The translations under genes and the position numbers were made by a program. A stretch of 12,955 nucleotides of DNA from Caryophanales bacterium UBA782. Its GTDB lineage: Bacteria; Bacillota_I; Bacilli_A; RFN20; CAG-826. Below the pieces are notes generated by a model that saw only the letters and a program-made list of their open reading frames with translations, was not told the DNA's origin and did not search any database. Shown here piece by piece: positions 7,096 through 12,199 of this stretch; positions within the stretch are counted from its first letter, which is position 1; each line of letters begins with the position of its first letter. Location of the stretch: positions 10,880 through 23,834 of the forward strand of contig DBJG01000049.1 of assembly GCA_002296455.1 (NCBI GenBank). Direction: 5' to 3'.

Positions 7096-7585
7096 TGTTC
7101 ACGCCAAGGGTAGATATGAAGAAAGTGGAGCCGTCTTTAAGACCAGCGAAACAAATATCGTAAGTATCCTCATCCACCCAGCCGACTGTTGGATAAACCC
7201 GAATTCCATAACTCTGAAGATGTCTTCCGAACCAGCGTGATTTTCCGACAGCTTGGATGATGGACCATTTGTTCATTCCCGGATGCATGCTGAAATCAAG
7301 TGATGTAGCCCCATAATATCCCGAAATTCTTTGAATGAATTTCATTGGATTCTCATATTCCTTTTCTAACGAATCGTCGAAAAGGAAGGAATGGACTATT
7401 TTACGCTCTCTGTCCACATCGCTTTTCGAAATGTTAGCGGGATTGATTAAAAACAAATCGCTTCCCAGCAAAGAAATAGGTAATTCCTCCTTTTCGATGA
7501 AAGGGATGTCAAAGATGTCCTTTCCCCAGCCAATCGGCTCAGGGCGCATAACGTTTGTAAATTTTTGTGTATTATAAATAGGCAT
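7082..7585 (-). CDS. DUF4417-like protein, N-terminal portion (frameshifted gene)
   Basis: 167 codons. The core TSLDFSMHPGMNKWSIIQAV, then GKSRWFGRHLQSYGIRVYPT, VGWVDEDTYDICFAGL and STFFISTLGV follow the DUF4417 pattern as I recall it (SPDFS.Y..MP...QI...YR.RW.G.Y.Q..G..VIPTV.W.....F..CF.G.P....VAIST.G). This family is common in phages and mobile elements; its function is not known to me. A strong AAAGGAGG lies 13 nt before the ATG at 7585. The frame stops at TAG 7082-7084 soon after the ISTLGV motif, while the remainder of the protein continues in the +1 frame from about 7095. Either the gene is broken or expression needs a +1 frameshift; the sequence CTTTGTTAG at the junction allows one. 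Confidence 0.7.
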   Translation of the reverse strand: MPIYNTQKFTNVMRPEPIGWGKDIFDIPFIEKEELPISLLGSDLFLINPANISKSDVDRERKIVHSFLFDDSLEKEYENPMKFIQRISGYYGATSLDFSMHPGMNKWSIIQAVGKSRWFGRHLQSYGIRVYPTVGWVDEDTYDICFAGLKDGSTFFISTLGVNNELC

Positions 7586-7603
7586 AATATTAAAAGCCTC
7601 CTT

Positions 7604-7633
7604 TTGTTATTGAAGCGACCTTTGATATATAAT
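7604..7633 (+). promoter_or_regulatory. Candidate plus-strand promoter antisense to the accessory operon
   Basis: TTGTTA (7604-7609), 18 bp, then a perfect TATAAT (7628-7633), pointing right. Transcription would begin near 7638-7641 and run antisense to the small ORF and the end of the peptidase gene, meeting a terminator-like hairpin at 7671. AT-rich sequence can give such matches by chance, but the pairing with a downstream hairpin and T-run raises interest. Confidence 0.35.
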
Positions 7634-7753
7634 CCCTATGGGTCCTGGGATTTTATTTCTCAAGGTCTTAGCCAAGGCACTGGCGGGTGTCTTGGCCTTT
7701 TTGTTATCCGTGAATTTTAGCGTATCTAGTTCTGGCGGCTGATTGAGTAACAT
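7607..7753 (-). CDS. Small ORF with strong ribosome binding site, function unknown
   Basis: 48 codons from ATG 7753 to TAA 7607. AAGGAGG lies 7 nt upstream, and the stop is immediately followed by the Shine-Dalgarno of the DUF4417-like gene, so the ORF fills the gap between the peptidase and DUF4417 genes almost exactly. The product is basic and polar (MLLNQPPELDTLKFTDNKKA start, IPGPIGIIYQRSLQ end), with no signal or membrane segment and no family recognised. Caution: it overlaps the peptidase gene by 50 nt, its Shine-Dalgarno coincides with Arg-Arg codons of that gene, and the opposite strand here also holds ORF and terminator-like signals. Confidence 0.4.
   Translation of the reverse strand: MLLNQPPELDTLKFTDNKKAKTPASALAKTLRNKIPGPIGIIYQRSLQ
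7638..7742 (+). CDS. Candidate hydrophobic 34-aa peptide on the antisense strand
   Basis: ATG at 7638, immediately after the TATAAT at 7628-7633, opens 34 codons to TGA at 7740. The peptide is strongly hydrophobic with two lysines (core ILFLKVLAKALAGVLAFLL) and a Ser/Gly-rich tail, the general look of small membrane peptides such as type I toxins. There is no Shine-Dalgarno, and a start this close to the -10 would have to be leaderless. The terminator-like hairpin at 7671-7702 lies inside the ORF. It could simply be the shadow of the minus-strand ORF. Confidence 0.2.
   Translation: MGPGILFLKVLAKALAGVLAFLLSVNFSVSSSGG
7671..7702 (+). terminator. Rho-independent-like hairpin with T-run, plus strand
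   Basis: GCCAAGGCAC (7671-7680) pairs with GTGTCTTGGC (7687-7696) over 10 bp with one G-U pair, loop TGGCGG, followed by CTTTTTGTT. This is a canonical terminator shape on the plus strand. On the minus strand no T-run follows, so it should not stop the accessory operon. Nothing on the plus strand to its left needs it except the candidate antisense transcript starting near 7640, which would be only about 60 nt. Confidence 0.45.
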
Positions 7754-8246
7754 GATATATCCTCCTTATCTTGTTTATAGAAAGCTCCTTGCACTGCTCA
7801 TAAGGCATAAGAAGTTCTGAAGCGAAGGTGTCGGCCTGCCACTCTGGATCCTCGAATACTCTTGGCTTGGCAGGGGAAATCGTTCTCGAAAAAATCATTA
7901 AATTTAAAACTCTATGAAGAACAAAATGCCCTATTTCGTGGGCGATTGTGAAATTTGCTCTGCAATACCTTTTGCGAGTGGCTTGTTCGATGACGGATTC
8001 CTTGAAATAAATTGTGCCAGTCGTTATATCCGTCTTGGCTTCCTCCATTCTTTCAAAGGCAGAATCTTCATCAGGCAACACTGCGTAGTTGAATCTATAT
8101 CTAGAGAGTTTAAAGATAAGAATGTCTAGCGCCTTAATCATATTGATGCTCTTATCATTGCTTGCCTCCAAAAGCTTCTCCCTTGTAAAATGAGCAACAT
8201 TTCTTATATCTATAGTTTTCAGGGGTTTAGCTATTCTATTTGTCAT
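7704..8246 (-). CDS. ImmA/IrrE-family metallopeptidase
   Basis: 180 aa zinc peptidase of the ImmA/IrrE (COG2856) family. Such proteins typically cleave and inactivate the XRE-type repressor encoded beside them, inducing a mobile element or stress response. HEIGH (HExxH) is within FTIAHEIGHFVLHR at residues 103-107, and the third zinc ligand region is QADTFASELLMPY, with Glu about 37 residues further on. Two adjacent ATGs occur at 8249 and 8246. GGAGG at 8252-8256 is 2 nt from the first and 5 nt from the second, so 8246 is preferred. The start overlaps the 3' end of the original repressor frame (TAG at 8236), the usual repressor-ImmA coupling. The gene itself appears intact although its partner is frameshifted. 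Confidence 0.88.
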   Translation of the reverse strand: MTNRIAKPLKTIDIRNVAHFTREKLLEASNDKSINMIKALDILIFKLSRYRFNYAVLPDEDSAFERMEEAKTDITTGTIYFKESVIEQATRKRYCRANFTIAHEIGHFVLHRVLNLMIFSRTISPAKPRVFEDPEWQADTFASELLMPYEQCKELSINKIRRIYHVTQSAARTRYAKIHG

Positions 8247-8355
8247 CATCGCCTCCTAGATACCTCATAATCTTCTCGCACTCGTCCGGTGAAAGATCCT
8301 TTAGCTTCCTAGATAGTGTGAAGGCCAGCTGTCTTTTGCGGGCATATCGTTGAAT
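8236..8355 (-). pseudogene. C-terminal part of the frameshifted XRE repressor
   Basis: In the +1 frame relative to the HTH portion the sequence reads YARKRQLAFTLSRKLKDLSP, then DECEKIMRYLGGDDDK and TAG at 8236-8238. This matches the usual C-terminal pattern of small repressors paired with ImmA (KR.LA...ARK...L......I...L) and overlaps the peptidase start, so it is the original 3' end. The open frame technically extends to an ATG at 8442, but residues upstream of about 8355 are out of frame with the HTH and look non-native. Full-length ancestor about 120 residues. Confidence 0.6.
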
Positions 8356-8599
8356 GCAGAGATATGGAAATCTTGCTGGCTGAATTCGCTTCGGCCTTAA
8401 CAAACTCTTCCTTTCTCTCCTTCGAAAGATGATAGGTTTCACTCAGCCTATCAACAAAGTCCGCAGGAATTTCGCGCGTTCCATTCTCAATAGCGGATAA
8501 ATAAGACATAGATATTCCAAGTTTCTTGGACATTGAAGATAGGTTCTCGCCCTTGTCTATTCTAAGTTTCCTGATCTCCTTACCTAATTCTGTAATCAT
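8309..8599 (-). CDS. XRE-family HTH repressor, N-terminal portion (frameshifted gene)
   Basis: 96 codons to the first stop. Residues about 5-60 form an XRE (Cro/CI-type) helix-turn-helix: LGKEIRKLRIDKGENLSSMS, KKLGISMSYLSAIENGTREI. A linker follows (LSKERKEEFVKAEANSASKI). AAAGGAG six bases before the ATG is a good ribosome binding site. After about residue 81 the frame turns into an unrelated tail, while the expected C-terminus continues in the +1 frame (8236-8442 fragment). The DNA-binding domain is intact, so a truncated repressor may still bind its operator. First gene of the accessory operon and likely its regulator. Confidence 0.8.
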   Translation of the reverse strand: MITELGKEIRKLRIDKGENLSSMSKKLGISMSYLSAIENGTREIPADFVDRLSETYHLSKERKEEFVKAEANSASKISISLHSTICPQKTAGLHTI

Positions 8600-8859
8600 T
8601 TTTATCTCCTTTGTAACTGATATAACGCATAATCTAGAGGATTAATTCCACTTTTTTGTAGAGAATCTCTTCAAATACTAATATGTGATTAGAATTCTCG
8701 AACTGTAAATGAGGTTCTTGCACCGTAAATAAAGAGGTTGAGAACCGAAACCCCATATTCCTAAGAATCTTTAGTTTTGTTTCTTTCTTTACTAAGGCAA
8801 ATTTCAAATACGAAACCATATTTATTTGTCCACATGGTTCATATAGGCTTCTCATGGCG
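8600..8859 (-). other. Intergenic region upstream of the accessory operon
   Basis: No convincing gene. An open frame at 8634-8855 (minus, 73 codons) has no ribosome binding site and no recognisable content. A minus-strand TTTACA (8704-8709) followed after 18 bp by CATATT is a weak promoter candidate for the XRE operon. Direct repeats GTAAAT...GAGGTT occur at 8705-8716 and 8725-8739, and an inverted pair GGTTCT/AGAACC at 8713-8718 and 8741-8746. These are plausible repressor operator elements but are unproven. Confidence 0.35.
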
Positions 8860-8900
8860 GAAAGAAGGAAGAAGCGAACTCTTCGTTTCTTCCTTCTTTC
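8860..8900. repeat. Near-perfect 19-bp hairpin just upstream of recN
   Basis: GAAAGAAGGAAGAAGCGAA (8860-8878) pairs with TTCGTTTCTTCCTTCTTTC (8882-8900) across a CTC loop, 18 Watson-Crick pairs and one G-U. It ends 5 bp before the recN -10-like TATACT. No pure T-run follows on either strand, although the plus-strand 3' arm is T-rich. It may be a transcription insulator between the divergent units, a regulatory hairpin or a protein site. It is not a Bacillus LexA box. Confidence 0.6.
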
Positions 8901-8905
8901 TAGCG

Positions 8906-8911
8906 TATACT
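8906..8911 (+). promoter_or_regulatory. recN: -10-like TATACT at the recN start
   Basis: TATACT ends one base before the ATG at 8912. Transcription from it would begin near 8917-8918, exactly at a GTG codon (8918) that gives the canonical RecN N-terminus. No good -35 is present. This is consistent with a leaderless recN mRNA but rests on one hexamer. Confidence 0.3.
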
Positions 8912-10588
8912 ATGGGGGTGCTAACTCATTTAACGATCAATAACCTAGCGATCATCGAGAATATCGATACATCCTTCCAAGATGGATTCACTGTCTTAAC
9001 GGGTGAAACCGGTGCTGGAAAAAGTCTTGTCATAGACTCCCTTTCTCTCTTATTGGGAGCGCGCGCCTCAAGCGAACTCATCCGCCAAGGAGAAGAGAAA
9101 GCGACCATTAAAGGTACTTTTCACTTGCAAAAACCCGCATTGGAAGCACTATTGACGCGCTTAGGCGTCAGTTGGAACGAAGGAAACGTTCTCATCGAAA
9201 GGACGATCGGAAGAAGCAGGAACTCCATCAAAGCGAATGGAACATCTATCACTTTAAGCGATTTGGAGAAAATCGCCCCCTATCTAGCGGACATTCATAG
9301 CCAGTTCGATTTCGAGAAAATCTTGAATCCTGAGAATTACCTTGGCATCATCGATGGATTCTCACGTGAGCTCATCGCAAATTATCATAAAGCGTATTTC
9401 TCCGCTTTAACCACATACAAAGCTAAAAGAGACGAATACGCCGCTTTAGTGGAAAACGAGCGAAAGCTCAACGAAAGCCGCGACTTTTATGAATATCAAT
9501 ATAAAGAATTGGAAGCGATGAATCTAAAGAGTGGCGAAGAGGAAGAAATTGCTTCAGCATTATCGCTCCTTCGAAATTACGACAAAATCTATTCTTTGGA
9601 AGAAGAAGCAAAAGAGATTATCGACGGGGACTTTTTGGACCATTATTACGACTTAAACAAAATTCTAGCAAAATTGTCTTCTTTTCAGCCCCAATACGCG
9701 GAAACGCAAAAAGTATTGGACGATCGCTATTATGAGCTCGTGGATACCCTTCAGAGTGTCAAAAAACAATTCGGTCGTGCCGATTACGATCCTTCTAAAC
9801 TTGAAGAATTGGAAGAAAGAGAAAACGACATCGCCTCATTGAAACGGAAATATCGGAAAACCTTCCCTGAATTAATCGCGTATCGTGATGAACTCGCTTC
9901 GATGTTAAGCGAAGGCGCTTCTTTTGAAGAAGCAATCGCGGCAAAGAAAAAAGAAATGGATGATGCTTTTGTCGTCACGCTCGAGAAAGGGAAAGAATTA
10001 TCTTTGTTAAGGCAAAGAAACGCCAAGTCCATAGAAGAAGAATTAGAAAAAAGCCTGTCCGATTTATTATTGAAGGCAAGATTCCAAATCTTGTTCTTGC
10101 CCGTGAACACAAATAATGAGAATTGCTTGCTCGATTCTGGCATCGACGTCGTCGATTTTTTAATCGAAACGAACGTCGGCGAAGGGCTAAAGAGCCTTAG
10201 CAAAGTCATTTCAGGAGGCGAAGCGAGCCGCATCATGCTCGCCTTTAAGGCGCTATTCATCAAAGCGAATCAAATCCCCACTGTCATTTTCGATGAAATT
10301 GATACAGGAATCAGTGGTGAAACCGCGCAAGCCGTCGCTAGGAAAATCCGTGAAATCTCCCTTTCTAGCCAAGTCATCGCGATTACCCACATGCCTCAAG
10401 TGGCTTCCTTAAGCGATCACCACATTCTTATCGAAAAAGAAATCAAAGGGAATCGCACCTTCTCTCATATGAAAGAATTAAACCTCGAAGAAAAAATCAA
10501 ACAGGTCGCCTATCTCATCTCTGGCGATAAAATCACCGAAAAGCAACTCGAATACGCAAAAGAGATGGTTTTAGCGAAACGCGATTAA
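8912..10588 (+). CDS. recN: DNA repair protein RecN
   Basis: SMC-like ATPase acting early in double-strand-break repair. About 558 aa, normal RecN length. Walker A GETGAGKS at residues 31-38, a long coiled-coil middle (about 170-400), signature SGGEASRIMLAFK, Walker B PTVIFDEIDTGISG and the VIAITHMPQVAS switch near the end. The frame is open from 8777, but that part spans the hairpin and is not RecN-like. ATG 8912 (MGVLTHLTINNLAII) or GTG 8918 (canonical MLTHLTINNLAII) are the candidate starts. Neither has a Shine-Dalgarno, and a -10-like TATACT lies directly upstream. The gene stands alone instead of following argR as in many Bacillota. Its stop codon overlaps that of rmuC. Confidence 0.96.
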   Translation: MGVLTHLTINNLAIIENIDTSFQDGFTVLTGETGAGKSLVIDSLSLLLGARASSELIRQGEEKATIKGTFHLQKPALEALLTRLGVSWNEGNVLIERTIGRSRNSIKANGTSITLSDLEKIAPYLADIHSQFDFEKILNPENYLGIIDGFSRELIANYHKAYFSALTTYKAKRDEYAALVENERKLNESRDFYEYQYKELEAMNLKSGEEEEIASALSLLRNYDKIYSLEEEAKEIIDGDFLDHYYDLNKILAKLSSFQPQYAETQKVLDDRYYELVDTLQSVKKQFGRADYDPSKLEELEERENDIASLKRKYRKTFPELIAYRDELASMLSEGASFEEAIAAKKKEMDDAFVVTLEKGKELSLLRQRNAKSIEEELEKSLSDLLLKARFQILFLPVNTNNENCLLDSGIDVVDFLIETNVGEGLKSLSKVISGGEASRIMLAFKALFIKANQIPTVIFDEIDTGISGETAQAVARKIREISLSSQVIAITHMPQVASLSDHHILIEKEIKGNRTFSHMKELNLEEKIKQVAYLISGDKITEKQLEYAKEMVLAKRD

Positions 10589-12090
10589 CCAATCGTTTCT
10601 TCTTCATTCATCTCAATTTGTTTAGTCTCATCATTAGAGCCGTCATTGCCGATGGCTTTTTTCTCTTCATCATCAAATTCGATATTGGCCACTTTATTGA
10701 ATTTCGTACCAATCTTTTCCACTGTCTTAGAGAAAGATTCGCTCTTCTTGGTCAAGGATTGAATGCCGCTATTGAGCGACTCCCAGCGCGGAATGAAACG
10801 TTCGAATTCTTTCCCTAGCGCGGCCAATTGCTGGTTGATTAGCGCGATATTCTTACTCTTCTTCGCATCGATTTGGATCACGCGGAAAGAAGCAAGAAGC
10901 GGCTGAAGGATGGTTGGCGATACCAAAACAACATGCTTTTTCTGAGCGAGTTCAAGCAAATCGGAGAATTCATTATGGATATAAGCGAACACGCCATCGT
11001 TCGGAATGAACATAAGCGCATTGGAAATCGTCTTTCCTTTGACAATGTATTTCGATGTTTCTTCGATACGTAATCTCGTCGCATTCTTAAAAGCGGCTTT
11101 CGCTTGAGCGATTTCACTATCCGTAAGATGTTTGCTGCTATCAAATAAGTCTTCATATCCCGTTAAAGAGAATTTGCTATCGATGCAAACAATTTGGTGA
11201 TGCGCTTCTCCATCTAAGAAAACGACCGCGTCCGGTTTTAATGCGGGCTCATCTCCTCTAGAGGGTTCTAATATATATTGCGTGTCATATAAAACGCCCT
11301 TGCTTCCTTGAAAGAGATTATCAAGAAGCATCTCGAGTTGGAATTCACCATATTTGCCTTTTTGTTGATTATTTGACAAAACGTCTTTCAAAGAGGTGAT
11401 TTCGCCTTGAAGGTTTTCAATATTTTTCTGCGCTTCTTGAACCATCCCAAGCTGTTTTTGAAGGCTAATCATGGATTCGGATGTTCCTTTGAAGCCGTCG
11501 CTCAAAGATTGATTCACCTTCTCATTGATGGTTTTCATGGACGCATCGATCTTCTGATTCATGACATTCATTTGCAATGTCATATTCTCTTGAATCGTCT
11601 TTTGGAATCCGTTCAATCGATTGGTGTCGCTATCCATAAGACCTTTCATCGATTTTTCCATATTGCTCATCTGCTCATTCGTCTTCGTCGTGATTTCGGA
11701 AAAACGCTGATTGATGGTTTGATTCATCGTTTTAATTTGCTCATTGAGATTCGTCGACATCGAACTTTGAAAATCATTAAGACGTTTCGTATCCGCATCT
11801 GATTGCTCTTTCATCGTCTTCACGATTTCCGTGATTTGCCCCTGCATCTTCGCATTGAGTTCCCCTTCCATTTTCAAAGAAAGGTTCTTCTCAAGATTAT
11901 TCACCGCCATCTTGATCTCCGTCGCACTCTGAATCTGATTTTTCTCCAAATCCTTCGTGTCGAAAGTATTTTGGTTCGTCGTATTATCCATTTGCTTCTT
12001 TTGCCGAACTGCTAAAAAGACGCAGAGAATAATCATAGCAACGGCAACCACCAATGTAATGATTGAGACGATAAATATTTGTTTGTCCAT
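10585..12090 (-). CDS. rmuC: DNA recombination protein RmuC
   Basis: 501 aa. N-terminal membrane anchor at about residues 5-28 (IFIVSIITLVVAVAMIILCV), a long coiled coil at about 45-240, then the RmuC nuclease-like domain at about 245-455: KGKYGEFQLEMLLDNLF, KPDAVVFLDGE, CIDSKFSL (D304/K306, a PD-(D/E)xK-like core), NALMFIPNDGVFAYI and VLVSPTILQPLLASFR. The family limits DNA inversions and rearrangements. The coiled coil contains two copies of a module 55 residues apart (DADTKRLNDFQ at 98 and DSDTNRLNGFQ at 153). The tail is acidic. GAGGG 6 nt upstream supports the start. A promoter with perfect TATAAT lies at 12154-12184. The 3' end converges on recN with shared TTAA. Confidence 0.93.
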   Translation of the reverse strand: MDKQIFIVSIITLVVAVAMIILCVFLAVRQKKQMDNTTNQNTFDTKDLEKNQIQSATEIKMAVNNLEKNLSLKMEGELNAKMQGQITEIVKTMKEQSDADTKRLNDFQSSMSTNLNEQIKTMNQTINQRFSEITTKTNEQMSNMEKSMKGLMDSDTNRLNGFQKTIQENMTLQMNVMNQKIDASMKTINEKVNQSLSDGFKGTSESMISLQKQLGMVQEAQKNIENLQGEITSLKDVLSNNQQKGKYGEFQLEMLLDNLFQGSKGVLYDTQYILEPSRGDEPALKPDAVVFLDGEAHHQIVCIDSKFSLTGYEDLFDSSKHLTDSEIAQAKAAFKNATRLRIEETSKYIVKGKTISNALMFIPNDGVFAYIHNEFSDLLELAQKKHVVLVSPTILQPLLASFRVIQIDAKKSKNIALINQQLAALGKEFERFIPRWESLNSGIQSLTKKSESFSKTVEKIGTKFNKVANIEFDDEEKKAIGNDGSNDETKQIEMNEEETIG

Positions 12091-12153
12091 AACGAACCCT
12101 CTTTCTCGTGTTTAAGGAACAACAAAAAGAAATCACTTAAACATTCAATCCAT

Positions 12154-12184
12154 ATTATAACCGATTCAGTGAGCTCGTCTTCAA
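12154..12184 (-). promoter_or_regulatory. rmuC: Promoter for rmuC
   Basis: On the minus strand TTGAAG (12179-12184) is followed after 19 bp by a perfect TATAAT (12154-12159). The spacing is slightly long. The start would be near 12147, giving a leader of about 57 nt with a GAGGG ribosome binding site. The 109-bp gap between the leucine-rich-repeat gene and rmuC holds no clear terminator; only a weak AT-rich inverted repeat AAAAC/GTTTT is seen at about 12183-12198. Confidence 0.55.
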
Positions 12185-12199
12185 AACACGATCGTTTTA

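Noticed and set aside
5850..8900. Attachment-site repeats flanking the accessory operon
   Set aside because: I looked for matching direct repeats near both ends and found none longer than a few bases; no integrase or tRNA gene is present, so insertion boundaries cannot be stated.
8777..8911. N-terminal extension of recN
   Set aside because: It would translate through the 19-bp hairpin and adds 45 residues before the conserved RecN N-terminus.
11407..12015. Plus-strand open frames opposite rmuC (His/Leu/Arg-rich)
   Set aside because: Composition is the mirror of the coiled-coil codons of rmuC; no start signals and no recognisable domain.
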